From contig JAPNXP010000012.1 of assembly GCA_028753945.1 (NCBI GenBank), positions 4,858,501 to 4,922,500 of the forward strand: a stretch of DNA of 64,000 nucleotides, read 5' to 3'. The stretch is from Hexactinellida sp. DTS-2022 (lineage: Eukaryota > Porifera > Hexactinellida). The notes under the pieces are model-generated. The model saw only the letters and a program-made list of their open reading frames with translations, was not told where the DNA came from and searched no databases. How positions within the stretch are numbered: the stretch's first letter is position 1; every line of letters starts with the position of its first letter. Both the position numbers and the translations under genes were made by a program. Below, one piece after another: positions 19,572 to 30,031 of this stretch.

Positions 19572-20969
19572 ATGGACCCTGCACATAGACTGTCGATTAT
19601 ACTTGGCATGGAAGTGGGAAGTGTCAGAATATTCATTTCACTCATCGCATCCATCCTGTTAGCATATCCATATGGTGTAATCTCACGAAACCTAACTCCC
19701 TCCCTGCAGCACATAGTGAATGTCATTACGGGTGTAGCATTCATGTACTATTGCTTTGGCAATGGAATCCTACACACTCTGTTCGATATCAGTGTAATGG
19801 CGATCCTGCTCAACCTAGCAGGTGGGACACTGGTCAGTGTTGTCATCACGTGGCTGTTGGTATTCGGACATTTGATGTGGGGCTATTATCAGGAACTGCT
19901 GCTGGGAGATAGAATGCCGACGTGTTGGACTACAGCGCACTGTGTTCTTGCACTCAAACTGATCGGACTGGCTACCTCGCTCTACGACTTCAACACTGGC
20001 AAGAAAGTAGTTAAGAAGTCCAGTACGGACTGTCTATACGTGCTCGATTCCAGTAAAGTAGAGGTGTTGGAAGTGATGGGTTTCTCTTGTTTGTTCTGCA
20101 CTTGTATTGTGGGTCCACAGATTTCATTTCGTCGCTACAGAGAGTTTGTGAATGGCACTCTCTACGACAGAGAGAAGGTAGGAGGGAATCTTTCCTATGC
20201 TCTCAATCAGTTCGGTATGGCTATTGCCTACAGTGTTTTCTACGTTCTTGTAAATTCCTATTTACCTCCAACCGAATATCTTCTCACGGCTGGGTTCGCT
20301 AACCTACCCATTATGTACAAGATTATGATAGCTACAGCTCATACATATACGACATTCAAGAAATATGTCCTAGTCTGGCTGTTAGTAGATGCAGCGAGTG
20401 CAGCACTAGGTATAAGCTACCACCAAAAGGCGGACGGAACTTATGATTGGAGAGGGTTTATGTGTGTTGATCTGTGGAGATGGGAAATTGGTACCTCGTT
20501 TCATGACTTCACATCTTCATTTAATATGTCGGTTAACAACTGGGTTATCTACTACATTTACAAACGTTTCAAGTTCCTAGGTTATCCTATCCTATCTCAT
20601 CTCGCTGTTACTATATTCATTAGCGTTTGGCATGGACTTTTCGTGGGATTTTTGTTCGCATTCGCGATTCTAATTCCTATGACATTGTTTTATAATAGTT
20701 TTGAAAATTTTATTGACATCTACTTTGGAAAACCAGAAAAGTGGAGTTTACCAACTCGTATAACCTACACTGTGGCATGCAAGACATTTCTCAACATTCA
20801 CACGAGTTTTAGTGTGCTGTCTTTCTACTTCCTCACTTGGGAGAAAATGCATGTATTATGGAAAGGATTGAACTACTTTGTGATTGTAATATTGCTGGTT
20901 GAAATTCCACTCATCATCATCCTGGACCGCCTTACCAAAGGAATGAAGAAACTGGACAAAACTGAGTAG
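19572..20969 (+). CDS. LPCAT3: LPCAT3/MBOAT5-like lysophospholipid acyltransferase
   Basis: A complete 465-aa single exon with about ten hydrophobic helices. It has the MBOAT catalytic pair: Asn in the FNMSVNNWVIYYIYKRFKFL block and the membrane-embedded His in SVWHGLFVGF. The IGPQISFRRYREFVNG-like segment (VGPQISFRRYREFVNGTLY) is typical of the MBOAT5/LPCAT3 subfamily, ER enzymes that reacylate lysophosphatidylcholine and relatives with polyunsaturated chains. The C-terminus is Lys-rich (KGMKKLDKTE). Truncated copies of its 3' end occur at 18866-19300 (inverted) and 24318-24690. A front-end desaturase elsewhere in the window makes the polyunsaturated chains this type of enzyme prefers, but the genes are not adjacent. 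Confidence 0.88.
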   Translation: MDPAHRLSIILGMEVGSVRIFISLIASILLAYPYGVISRNLTPSLQHIVNVITGVAFMYYCFGNGILHTLFDISVMAILLNLAGGTLVSVVITWLLVFGHLMWGYYQELLLGDRMPTCWTTAHCVLALKLIGLATSLYDFNTGKKVVKKSSTDCLYVLDSSKVEVLEVMGFSCLFCTCIVGPQISFRRYREFVNGTLYDREKVGGNLSYALNQFGMAIAYSVFYVLVNSYLPPTEYLLTAGFANLPIMYKIMIATAHTYTTFKKYVLVWLLVDAASAALGISYHQKADGTYDWRGFMCVDLWRWEIGTSFHDFTSSFNMSVNNWVIYYIYKRFKFLGYPILSHLAVTIFISVWHGLFVGFLFAFAILIPMTLFYNSFENFIDIYFGKPEKWSLPTRITYTVACKTFLNIHTSFSVLSFYFLTWEKMHVLWKGLNYFVIVILLVEIPLIIILDRLTKGMKKLDKTE

Positions 20970-21382
20970 CAGCTAAGAAGAATTAAACACAGTGTGTAGA
21001 AGTAGAACTGACAACATTTGTTGATTCATTTCAGTATTTATTCATTGATAAATGAAATTACTCCACAATGCACAATGTAATACTTTTGCTAAGAGGTTCA
21101 TTTTTTTACCAGGGGGGTGGGGGCTGGGCTGGGAGGAGTCTCATACCGCTGGCTAGACTGCAAGATTGCATTAGCATTCTCCCTGGAAAGGAGAGTCGGA
21201 GAACTACCTAATATTTCCGGTTATGTAGAGGAGCTGTGAGACAGTATCCAAGTCAATAACGCTATTGGAACCTTAAATGATAATGATAGCCTTTCTCTTG
21301 GAGACTAACCAAGGAGCTCACATGTTACTAGCGCTAGAATATCATACATAGTTCAGTTATTTATAGTCGTGTTCATGTTCTT

Positions 21383-21545
21383 AAGTCGCATTTCGCACGA
21401 AATTTGCTTGCTAATAGGCGAACTTGCTATTAGAGGAACAAAATTAACATTGAATGCTCGCTTGGGGGCAAAAGAAAGCTTGCTAATAGAGCAATATTAT
21501 ATATAAATATTGGTTAGTAGAGCAATTGTTAGGCGAACACTACTG
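21383..21545. repeat. Dispersed repeat, copy 1 (partner 45077-45235)
   Basis: Starts AGTCGCATTTCGCACGAAAT and continues TTGCTTGCTAATAGGCGAAC and ATTAGAGGAAC, ending near AGGCGAACACTACTGTA. The copy at 45077 has the same order of blocks. The right end resembles a CAGT-type MITE terminus in inverted orientation, so it is probably a 5'-truncated pogo-like element. Confidence 0.7.
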
Positions 21546-21837
21546 TAGAATCAATGCAATTTTTCTCAATAACGCCAAGGCATAGGATATGTATATTTAT
21601 GCAATTCGGGTGGATGTATTTCGAGCCGCCTCTATATACGGTACCTAGTTCCATTACAAGTTATCTGTTTGAGTTAATTGAAATTGAACTCTTGGGATTT
21701 GTGATAAATACATTATATTCAGCATAGATTGATAATGGCAAAACTTTCATTCTGAATATGTCCAAAGTAATTGGATAAGTAAAATTTAATTTGCAGTTTA
21801 GAATTTAATATCTGAGTCTCAATTCAATAGAAACGAA

Positions 21838-21883
21838 GCCGTAGAACCTCTTTGGTCCCACATATACACAACTTCAGCTGAAT
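21838..21883 (-). pseudogene. Possible small relic of the SLC49A4 coding region
   Basis: About 46 bp (CCGTAGAACCTCTTTGGTCC through ACACAACTTCAGC) resembles the SLC49A4 coding sequence near 23323-23368, in the same orientation, with several changes. Flanks do not match. It may be a trace of an older duplication or of local template switching. Confidence 0.35.
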
Positions 21884-22167
21884 AACGAAATGTGGATATC
21901 TGAAAATACTTGCATGGAGCAATAGGAAACTCAGTATATTTAATCATATTGTAATTCATTCATCAGTTACAAATTGTACGGTGTACATCAATAGTATAAT
22001 GTAGTATTAACAACAATTTACATCAAATATAAATTAATTCGATGCAAAACGAATGTACAAAACTATAAACAATGTTGATATACAAATCCTTATATACAGG
22101 TTGGTAATTATAAAAAGTACTGTAGAGTATGTTAACATTGAGATCTTCAGGTTCGCTATTTCTTAGT

Positions 22168-23628
22168 CTACGTATCCTTGTTAAGTCGTTTGTAGCGAAT
22201 CGGTGTGAATATCAAGAGAGGCACAACAAGAAAGAACGCAGCAGCCTGACAGTAATTCATCCATATGGTACCGAGTTTTGGGAACTGTGCCAGCAGCAGA
22301 AATACAAATCCAGCCAGATTGTTAGCAAGCGTGAATACGATTGTGCTAGTAGCCTCTGGCACGGGATAGCAGATCTCTGCACACAGCTCATAGTATATAC
22401 CGATAGTCGAGTTTATAAACAGAGTCAATAGAATACCAGTTAAGGTAATAACCATGTATATTTGGTCTCCTACATTAATTGTTTCGTTGCAGAAAAGAGA
22501 GAATAACGTTGCAGTAATTGCAGCAAGCGTCGTTAAAATAACTATAAACGTTTTCTTCCACTTCGGCAATCTGTCTGAGATAAATCCAACTACCACGGTC
22601 CCAACTGCGCCTGTAAGAGTTGAATAGAAGCCCAGCCACCCTACGTAGACCTGAGTCACCTTAACCTCCTTAAGCATGGAGAGATTCGGAAATAGAAAGG
22701 AAGACCAGGCAGAGTTAACGCCAGTCGTTATTCCATAGCAGAGGAACATTACCCAGAAGGGAGCGTTAGTTAATAGACTACGTAGAGAATGTCTGAAATC
22801 AGATCGTGTCACTTCAGCTGTCAAGCTAGGCGGGTGCTTGGGTTTGGAGGGATAGTACACAATAATTGACAGCAACAGAACCACACACACAGCCGCCATA
22901 ACATAGAGCATATGGAACACGTCTCTTGTCACCTCTGAAAGTTCCGTTGCTGTTACATTTGTACCATTTACCTGACGGACCATTAAAGGACCTAAGATGA
23001 ATGAAATGGCTACGCCCATATAATTAGCCGCTCCTCCAATGCCAGTCGACAATGTCCTCTCGTTATGGGGAAACCAGTTAGCAGAGATGGTAGTGCAACC
23101 TCCCATAGACGCCGGGCCTGCTAACCCATTCAATATGTGTGCTATGTGCATTATAATGGTAGCCACGGGATACGAAGTGGTGAATATCCTCAAGACAGCT
23201 CCAACGCACGTGAGGAACATCCCTAACAAGATTCCATAACGAAACCCGAACCAGTTAATCACAAATGGAAACAGAATTGTTCCAGGAACGAATGCAATCG
23301 GGCCCCAATTCGATAGAAGCGCAATCGTAGAACCTCCTTTGTCCCACTTGTACACAATTTCAGCAGAATCCGCAATCGGACCCCAAGTGTTCCAGATCAT
23401 TCCCTGCATGAAGGTGAAGCCACAAAACAGCAAAAGGATGTAGAATCGGACTATGGACTTAGAACCCTTAAACTCTTCCTCTGGTGGTTTGAGATTACCT
23501 AACAAGCTGTTCTCTTCATCATTTTGAGAATCAGACTCTATCGCTTCATTAATAGCGGTGAATTTTCTCTCAACACTAACTTCTCCCGAGTCCAGTACAG
23601 TACCATAGGACTTATCTGTTTGTGACAT
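22168..23628 (-). CDS. SLC49A4: SLC49A4 (DIRC2)-like lysosomal MFS transporter
   Basis: A complete 486-aa single exon with twelve hydrophobic helices and the MFS fold. The segment IWNTWGPIADSAE...LLSNWGPIAFVPGT is a strong mark of SLC49A4/DIRC2. The cytosolic N-terminus carries EENSLL, a [DE]xxxLL dileucine motif of the kind that sends human DIRC2 to lysosomes. The loop between helices 6 and 7 (YYPSKPKHPPSL) is typical. SLC49A4 has been linked to lysosomal export of pyridoxine; substrate here is inferred only. The 3' end is followed by AT-rich DNA with the repeats described at 20970-22167. Confidence 0.85.
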   Translation of the reverse strand: MSQTDKSYGTVLDSGEVSVERKFTAINEAIESDSQNDEENSLLGNLKPPEEEFKGSKSIVRFYILLLFCGFTFMQGMIWNTWGPIADSAEIVYKWDKGGSTIALLSNWGPIAFVPGTILFPFVINWFGFRYGILLGMFLTCVGAVLRIFTTSYPVATIIMHIAHILNGLAGPASMGGCTTISANWFPHNERTLSTGIGGAANYMGVAISFILGPLMVRQVNGTNVTATELSEVTRDVFHMLYVMAAVCVVLLLSIIVYYPSKPKHPPSLTAEVTRSDFRHSLRSLLTNAPFWVMFLCYGITTGVNSAWSSFLFPNLSMLKEVKVTQVYVGWLGFYSTLTGAVGTVVVGFISDRLPKWKKTFIVILTTLAAITATLFSLFCNETINVGDQIYMVITLTGILLTLFINSTIGIYYELCAEICYPVPEATSTIVFTLANNLAGFVFLLLAQFPKLGTIWMNYCQAAAFFLVVPLLIFTPIRYKRLNKDT

Positions 23629-23801
23629 TAGCAGAAATAAATAACTGCAATGCTCCTTAATAAATTAATATAAATAAGGCTGCACTTCAAAATCACTATT
23701 TAATTTTATAGACAGCTTAATATACCAGTACTTTAAATAATGAACACCATAACAGTATAAATAATATATCGTCATTTATACATCAAAATATCTGAAATTA
23801 T

Positions 23802-23903
23802 AGCTGTGCCGACAGCATTTTCGTTGTGGTCTCAATATTTTGACATTTGAGTGATTGCCTATAGCATATGGTGTGTCAAAAAGAAAATGTTGGCAGCACA
23901 GCT
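23802..23903. mobile_element. Short inverted-repeat element (AGCTGTGC ends)
   Basis: The left end AGCTGTGCCGACAGCATTTT and right end AAAATGTTGGCAGCACAGCT form a 21-bp inverted repeat with three mismatches, around about 60 bp. Non-coding, MITE-like. Confidence 0.6.
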
Positions 23904-24317
23904 CTAATTTTAGATTTTTCGACATGTCGTCATCACTGTTAAGTTAACGGAGATGAACCACGAAGGAATCCCTTGGAATCCTTTCCTTCAGGCATCGTAA
24001 CATCGTATGGGACAACTTTCGATGCCATTTAACCGATGCGACCAAGTCTACAATAAAGAAGCTGAAGATCGACATGGCAATCATTCCAGGATGCACCGAC
24101 ATCATCCGGCTCCTGACGGGAGATGGAACGCTACTTACAAGGAAAGGATTCGGGAGAAGTGCGATACTTGGATGCAGGCCCGTAGCCAGTAGCCAGGGGG
24201 AATGGGGGCAGATTATTCACTTTGGTAAGATCTAATACAGCGATTCCCAACTTTTTCACCCGTGAACCCCACCCATTAAATTACAGATCTAATTATAAAT
24301 TATAAAAGTAGGCCTAT

Positions 24318-24690
24318 TGTTTTTTACCAACTCGTATGACCTACACTGTAACATGCAACATATATCTCAATATTTACATGAGTTTTAGTGTGCTGGCTTC
24401 TACTTCCTTACTTGGGAGAAAATACATGTATCATGGAAAGGATTGAACTACTTTGTGATTGTATTATTACTGGTTGAAATTCCACTCATCATCATCATCT
24501 GGACCGCCTTACCAAAGGAATGAAGAAACTGGACAAGACTGAGTAGCAGCTAAGCAGATATAAACACAGTGTGTAGAAGTAGAACTGACAACATTTGTTG
24601 ATTCATTTCAGTATTCATTTCATTGATAAATGCAATTACACAACAATGTAATACTTTTGCAAGAGGTTCATTTTCTGCTTTTTCATACAT
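24318..24690 (+). pseudogene. Second truncated copy of the LPCAT3-like gene 3' end
   Basis: Begins at ACCAACTCGTATGACCTAC and follows the parental coding end and 3' flank through AAGAGGTTCATTTT. Small indels break the frame (for example GTGCTGGCTTCTAC for GTGCTGTCTTTCTAC and an extra CAT in the ATCATC run). It shares variants with the inverted copy that the parent lacks (CGTATGACC, ATATATCTCAA/ATATATCTC), so the two fragments are closer to each other than to the intact gene. Confidence 0.85.
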
Positions 24691-24990
24691 TAAATTTATC
24701 TTATACTTAGTACCAATAATAGTCTCCCGTTATAACGAAAGAGGCATATAACCAAATACATGCAATTATGGGGTTGTCTAATGGTCCGCTACATTATAAA
24801 AACTCCACCATAGCCTATGACTCCACTTATAACCATGTGATTAATTCTCCAGAAGATTTCATGTTTAATTTGTTTACTCCGTTAACCGAACTCAACTAAC
24901 AACGAGTTCGCTTTTAACGTATGTTATTAAGGTATCATACGTTGCGTGGTAAAGGTAGAATACAGAATGTAGTATATAAAGTATATAAAA

Positions 24991-26964
24991 CTATTTCCAC
25001 AATCCAGTTTTTGAATGGTAATGGTGGTAGAGATGTCTCTCTTTGATTCTATTCAAGATGATGCCCTGCTCCAAGATCTTGTCCGCGCAGTTCCAATCCT
25101 CCCCTCCCCAAGATTCCTGAAAATCCACACTATTCATGCCTCCCACTCGCACCCAGTCAGACCTGTACATGCCCATCAAACCATAGCCCATGACTTCCCA
25201 GTAGCCCAGTGGATGCATGAATGAGTGTCCACACATGTGGCGAGTGACCACGGGGGCATACGCGCTGTAGCCTTTGAATGTGCGCTTCCGGATGTATTCC
25301 AGCATGCTGGAGGGGAACCCCAGAGTGAGATCAGCTGTGAAGAAGATGTCGTCTCCGATCGGGGCCTGATCCAGCGCTAGGTTAATCCCGCCGGATCGGA
25401 GGAACCTGCCCTCCACCTGTATCAACGTCCAATGTCTGAGAGAGCTCTGTCTCAGGAGCAACTCAATGTCGATGTCTTCGCTCTCGAAATCTACTATGAT
25501 GAGAGAGAACTCCTGGTCTCGAGTGTCTCGATAGATCCGCTCCATGTTCTCAACCAAGTCTCTGGCCCAATGTCCCAGGTTCTTCACGCCTACTATGATG
25601 TGTACGAACGGGGGAGTGTCTCTCTTGAGGAGACTATGCTGACATAAAGTGTCAGCGGGAGTGTTTGTGGAGAAAAATGTTTGACTAATCACGAATATTT
25701 CACTTGTGTTGCCTCGTGGGTAGACTAGAATCTCGATTAGGTACCTAGCAACTGGACCTTGGTGTTGGTATTTCTCAATATTAACAATCTTGTAGAGCTC
25801 TAGCTTTGGAAAATTCCGCTTAATTTGCTTTAATAAAGCGGTAACAACGAAAACGCTTTCTCGTTCGGGAATGAGGATGTTCCCAGGACTCATGTCGTCT
25901 TCGTTCATAACTTCGGTGTTGTCGTTTGGATACACAGAGAGATAGGGAACTGAAAACTTTTTGGTAAAAGTGTTTCTGATCTCATCAGAGAGGTAATCGC
26001 AGTTAGGAATCGAGTCTGAAAACTCCCTAAGGCTAAGTTTTGGGAACTTGAATAGCAGGTCTCTCTCAGAGGGAGGGTCGGGGCTCAGGGAGTGGGATAC
26101 GTGGCTCGGGTGGGGAACGTCAGATATAAGTGGCGACTCCTCTCCAATCAATGTGATGAAGCTGCCGCTAGGAATGCCGGAGTGCACAGCTGACCCAGGG
26201 ATCTTCCACTCCACCTTTATACGAGATACGCCCACAGTGTTTACATGCAGTATCTCAATGTAGTACGGTTTGTTAATCATTAGGCTAATTGAGTCTGAGC
26301 ACTGGGTGGACAGCTTGAGCTCTCTACTATTGGAAGGGCATTTCGATTGAGAATGACAGATAGATGCTATTAGAAAGGAATGGTAGGGATCTGGGTCGTA
26401 AGACAACCAAAATTCTATTCCGGCGATAGAGGAAACACAGAATTCATAAAGTCCAGTCGAAGGAGGAATTAAATAACCGAATATTCTCTGTCCATAGTTC
26501 TTAGCTGAAAACACACGGTTTAGAGAATCAATAGTAAGTTTATCGTTTGGGTTGAAAGGGAATCCGGGAATGCTCTTCAACTGGTTGGTGTAAATAGAAC
26601 AGAAGTCGTACCAGCGATATACACTCAGCTGTCCTCGGATGCCATTAGTTAGAATGTCTGTTGCGTTGAGGGAGTTCGGAAGCTTTATAGTGACAATAGT
26701 ATCAACAGTTTCCGATATAGTCTTATACGGGTCTGAACTTCTAATAATTTTCTTAATTTTCTGTCTCAAAGCAGGCAGATTTGGGTCGAAGTTCTCTGTT
26801 TCATCTGAAATTGAGGGGAAATGACTGCTCCGTTTATGTAAGAGAGACGGATATTGAGAAACGACTTCGCTTTCGAAGTGGACTGATATTCTCCAGATGG
26901 AGAGAAGCACAAATACAATTATAATATAATAAACGCTTTTATTTGAAAGACATTTTGCTGGCAT
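24991..26964 (-). CDS. B4GALNT3/4-like N-acetylgalactosaminyltransferase with PA14 domain
   Basis: From the ATG at 26964, 657 aa. A type II signal anchor lies at about residues 11-26 (VYYIIIVFVLLSIW). A PA14 domain follows (about 110-260: IRGQLSVYRWYDF...IFGYLIPPSTGLYEFCVSS...INKPYYIEILH). The C-terminal third is a CHGN-type glycosyltransferase domain with HIIVGVKNLG, FFTADLTLGFPSSML, HPLGYWEVMGYGLMGMYRSD, WGGEDW and YHHYHSKTGLW. PA14 plus CHGN is the layout of B4GALNT3/4, Golgi enzymes that make LacdiNAc. The metal-site region reads TADLT rather than an obvious DxD. An acceptor-like TTTTCCTATCCTAG lies just 5' of the ATG, so a 5'-UTR exon or spliced leader is likely; the in-frame codons upstream have no ATG. 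Confidence 0.85.
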   Translation of the reverse strand: MPAKCLSNKSVYYIIIVFVLLSIWRISVHFESEVVSQYPSLLHKRSSHFPSISDETENFDPNLPALRQKIKKIIRSSDPYKTISETVDTIVTIKLPNSLNATDILTNGIRGQLSVYRWYDFCSIYTNQLKSIPGFPFNPNDKLTIDSLNRVFSAKNYGQRIFGYLIPPSTGLYEFCVSSIAGIEFWLSYDPDPYHSFLIASICHSQSKCPSNSRELKLSTQCSDSISLMINKPYYIEILHVNTVGVSRIKVEWKIPGSAVHSGIPSGSFITLIGEESPLISDVPHPSHVSHSLSPDPPSERDLLFKFPKLSLREFSDSIPNCDYLSDEIRNTFTKKFSVPYLSVYPNDNTEVMNEDDMSPGNILIPERESVFVVTALLKQIKRNFPKLELYKIVNIEKYQHQGPVARYLIEILVYPRGNTSEIFVISQTFFSTNTPADTLCQHSLLKRDTPPFVHIIVGVKNLGHWARDLVENMERIYRDTRDQEFSLIIVDFESEDIDIELLLRQSSLRHWTLIQVEGRFLRSGGINLALDQAPIGDDIFFTADLTLGFPSSMLEYIRKRTFKGYSAYAPVVTRHMCGHSFMHPLGYWEVMGYGLMGMYRSDWVRVGGMNSVDFQESWGGEDWNCADKILEQGIILNRIKERHLYHHYHSKTGLWK

Positions 26965-27810
26965 TATAATGCATCGAGCTAGGATAGGAAAACAGTAATA
27001 ATATAATATAAACTTCTTCAGTCTATTCACTTGTATGAATATATATAACTATTCCAAATGCATATATATATATATATCTGCGTTATATTAGCTAATAGGG
27101 ATATCACATGCATAGAAATGTATCAAACAAGGAACAACAAGTTTATAAACTTTGGCTGGATTCTTGAATCAAGTTATAGTTACTTTACATTCTTATAACA
27201 GTCACTCGGATAACTGACATAGATATCTTTTAATAAGAAATGCAATGTAGACATTTCATAGACAATAGAGCATATTCATACAGTGAAGCCTAGCCTATGA
27301 ATTAATTGTAACAAATAGGTAACGGGAATAGTCCCTATCAATCTGCAACCAGTAACAAATTGTTCAAACAATTCTCAGTCTTATTATACGCCCCTGAAGT
27401 GGCTGACATATTTCGCATTATCTAGACAACAAGGGATAAATATAACCGTTCGATATTTAATAAATATCATATTCCTTCCATTAGTCTTCCTAGTTGGGTA
27501 AAGTCCTAAACCAGCGATTCCCAACCTTTTCAACCGTGGACCCTATAGTCATTATGTGGACCCATTGCATTGACCGTAATACATCTTGTGGACACCCAAG
27601 GGATCCTGGACTCCAGGTTGGGAACCACTGTCCTAAACAATACAATTACAAATCTTGCAAGTTATAAACTATGAACAGTCAATAACAAGCAAAACTATCA
27701 TGTTACAATGATAAATATTATCAAATTATAAATACGATTATAAGAATATACTCACCAGTTACGCAGCTAACATTACTACATACAATCCATTCCATAATCA
27801 ATGAGTAACA
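26965..27810. other. Intergenic with one hAT-like MITE
   Basis: AT-rich, with a short (AT)n run at about 27061-27078 and the MITE at 27512-27630. No exon recognised. Confidence 0.6.
27512..27630. mobile_element. hAT-like MITE with perfect 8-bp target duplication
   Basis: A 119-bp element with ends CAGCGATTCCCAACC and GGTTGGGAACCACTG. TCCTAAAC is repeated exactly on both sides (27504-27511 and 27631-27638), the 8-bp duplication typical of hAT elements. A truncated relative starts at about 24238. Confidence 0.93.
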
Positions 27811-28257
27811 TTATTTATAACCTAACTTTCCAATGAGCCACTCAGTGGTCAGTTCCTCCACTTCTCTCACTTCGAACGTTTTGACAAAGTTCGCTTCATT
27901 TACGATTCCTTTCAGAGATCCAACATACAGCATGGACTGCTCTGGGTGGGCGCCCTCGGGACACACGTATATGAACACCAGGGGGTAGGTCACGCGTCCA
28001 TCTCCGTGTTGGTAGCTGTAGCTGTACACCAGGTAGCGCGGGTCGTTATCTGGCAGCTCTGCCGCGATCTCCTCGAGAGAGACGCCCTTCTCGTCTGCTA
28101 CCTCGAACTCGCAGACGTCTTCTACAACAGTCGTCTTGTCCTTGCTAATCTTCATAACGATAGCGGCTCTGTCCTTGTCTTTGCGGAGTTGGAACTTTTT
28201 CAACTTCTCTTTCAGCTCAGGGCTGAGACAGCAAAACTTGAGATTACTCTCGGCCAT
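27811..28257 (-). CDS. GMF: Glia maturation factor (ADF-homology)
   Basis: A single 148-aa exon from the ATG at 28257 (MAESNLKFC). The whole protein is one ADF-H fold. The text LRKDKDRAAIVMKI, LPDNDPRYLVYSYSYQHGDGR and TYPLVFIYVCPEGAHPEQSMLYVG matches GMF-beta/gamma rather than cofilin. GMF binds Arp2/3 and promotes debranching of actin filaments. Vertebrate GMF is 142 aa, so the length agrees. Confidence 0.96.
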   Translation of the reverse strand: MAESNLKFCCLSPELKEKLKKFQLRKDKDRAAIVMKISKDKTTVVEDVCEFEVADEKGVSLEEIAAELPDNDPRYLVYSYSYQHGDGRVTYPLVFIYVCPEGAHPEQSMLYVGSLKGIVNEANFVKTFEVREVEELTTEWLIGKLGYK

Positions 28258-29088
28258 TTCTAGCAAACAATTACTAAATATATCGAGGCTATTAGATTAA
28301 ACAGCCTACAGTTAGCATTAACAATATTAGAGAAAGTTTGTAACAATTATATTAGCTCCAGTCTCAGCTGGGTATAGTATCCATATTATAAAAACTGACA
28401 AGTAATAAACTACGACAACGGGTCATACATTTGTACAGGATGTACATATTCGTTGTACTAAATAAGAAGACCAAGAAGTCACTCATGTTCAAAGCCAAAA
28501 TCAAGAAACAAATATAATACGTATGGTTTGAAGCGAGAGATAAAAGTTATCCTTGTACACTTTTATAAACTACAGTGGTACTTGTATTGTACTCCCTATC
28601 AGGAGCCACTATCTGCCCTTTAATACCACTTTTCAAAAGAGCACCTGTCATTTACGATCAAGGGTATTATATAGGACTAGAATTTAACATTTCTAGGGTC
28701 ACTAGGGTATTAATTAATTAAAGAAAGAAAAGGTTAGTTTGTGTTATTCTTTGAGGACTTTCGGCAGTTTTTGCGCTCCTAAACGCAAACATATCCCAAT
28801 TTATACGCCTCTAGGCGTATGGCGCGCTCCTGGATAAAACCCTGTTTACGAACATTTTGGGAAAGCCGGGTTCCAAAAAGAATTTAGATATTCTCCAATC
28901 CAAACAATTTTATATGCCCGCTAAAAGTACCAAAATAATTATGATTGATGTGAGCAGTAATGTAAACAGAATAATTAAACTAAACCCAAAATACTGAATT
29001 TGAAACATGAGAAAGCACAAAATAGATTGTCCCATTATTACACAATCATAACAAATATATTAGAGTGTAGAGGTGATTATGTCATGTA
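28258..29088. other. Intergenic, no gene seen
   Basis: About 830 bp between GMF and the end of MAGOH. No coding signature; a CGCTCC/ATACGCC-containing patch lies at 28765-28835 with the near-repeat TATACGCCTCTAGGCGTATG (a palindrome). Confidence 0.5.
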
Positions 29089-29538
29089 TTAGTAGATGGG
29101 TTTAATCTTGAAATGCAGACCGATAATGGAGAAGACTAAACACCTCAGATCCTGAACAAGGTAGTGGAACACCTTCAAGCCCTCTTCGTCCTTGCTATTC
29201 CTCACGTCTATCAGAGACCCGATCTTAGAAGTAGCGAATGAGATGTGTTGGTTGCCCAGTACGATCTCTAATTCCTGTCTTCCCACGACATCGGGCTTAG
29301 GCCACAGGGCGTCGTCTTCTTTGCAAATCTCGCTCTCTTCAACAAATCGGCATAGCTCATCCAGGACCTGCTGACTGACAAATAACTCTTTACGGATCAT
29401 TATGTCCTTCTTGTAGTTGGAATTGTTTGCGTAGCGAAGCTTGCCATTCGGCTGAAACTCAAACTCCAAAAACTCATGTCCGAATTTGCCTTTGTGTCCG
29501 ACATAGTAACGCAAATAGAAATCTTTATTACGCGACAT
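29089..29538 (-). CDS. MAGOH: Mago nashi homolog, exon junction complex core
   Basis: A single 149-aa exon from the ATG at 29538. Nearly every segment matches [69 protein letters not shown] and the C-terminus [28 protein letters not shown]. With RBM8A/Y14 it forms the core of the exon junction complex. The family is about 146 aa. Retention is expected, though most genes here have few introns on which the complex could be deposited. Confidence 0.98.
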   Translation of the reverse strand: MSRNKDFYLRYYVGHKGKFGHEFLEFEFQPNGKLRYANNSNYKKDIMIRKELFVSQQVLDELCRFVEESEICKEDDALWPKPDVVGRQELEIVLGNQHISFATSKIGSLIDVRNSKDEEGLKVFHYLVQDLRCLVFSIIGLHFKIKPIY

Positions 29539-29702
29539 TATGGAAATATATCTATGTAGCAAGATAGTCTTTACTAAATAGATATGTGGTGTTCAATGTA
29601 GTTATGTGTGGAGAAATCAATTGTGGTCAAGTCAATGGTTGACTCTATTATCTAGTATGTATTAGCAATTAATTAATTAATTAATTAATTATTATTCAAT
29701 TA

Positions 29703-29886
29703 CAGTCGACTCCGCTTAATAGAGCCACCAGTTAATAGATTTCACTGCTTAATCGGGTCAAAATTTCACAGGATTTCTAGGACGGAATTTCATTTTGGCT
29801 TAAAATATTTCGGTTAATAGATTTCTCCGCTTAATCGGGTCAAAGCGACCTGATCCCGAGGTGACTCTACTAAGCGGAGTCGGCTG
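29703..29886. mobile_element. Pogo/Tigger-like MITE with TA target duplication
   Basis: A 184-bp element with ends CAGTCGACTCCGCTTAATAG and CTACTAAGCGGAGTCGGCTG, flanked by TA on both sides (29701-29702 and 29887-29888). Internal copies of CCGCTTAATCGGGTCAAA. Diverged relatives lie at 5725-5879 and near 5026-5093. Just upstream, 29667-29687 is a run of TTAA repeats. Confidence 0.9.
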
Positions 29887-30031
29887 TATATTTTTATATA
29901 ATACATATATATGATATCCCTATTCATACTAATGAGAGTATGCTGTGAAAAGTGATTCGTTTATCCGCCCGAAATTTCAAAACACAAAGTCACAATTATG
30001 TATAGATATAATTTGAACTATATAAACAAAT

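Larger units (their letters stand above)
20970..22167. other. Intergenic, one dispersed repeat and a small gene relic
   Basis: Contains the parental LPCAT3 3' flank, a repeat at 21383-21545 shared with 45077-45235, and at about 21838-21883 a short stretch resembling SLC49A4 coding sequence at about 23323-23368 (TAGAACCTCxTTxGTCCCAC). No intact gene. Confidence 0.5.
23629..24990. other. Intergenic with repeats, no gene seen
   Basis: Holds the element at 23802-23903, an ORF at 24007-24192 without family character, a truncated hAT-like end at about 24238 (CAGCGATTCCCAACTTTTTC), the LPCAT3 fragment at 24318-24690, and a degraded CCCGTTATAACGA-type MITE at about 24720-24920. Confidence 0.55.

Noticed and set aside
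24007-24192. 61-codon plus-strand ORF with less AT-rich composition
   Set aside because: No family character and no splice-compatible continuation; possibly a fragment of a dispersed repeat, but unproven.
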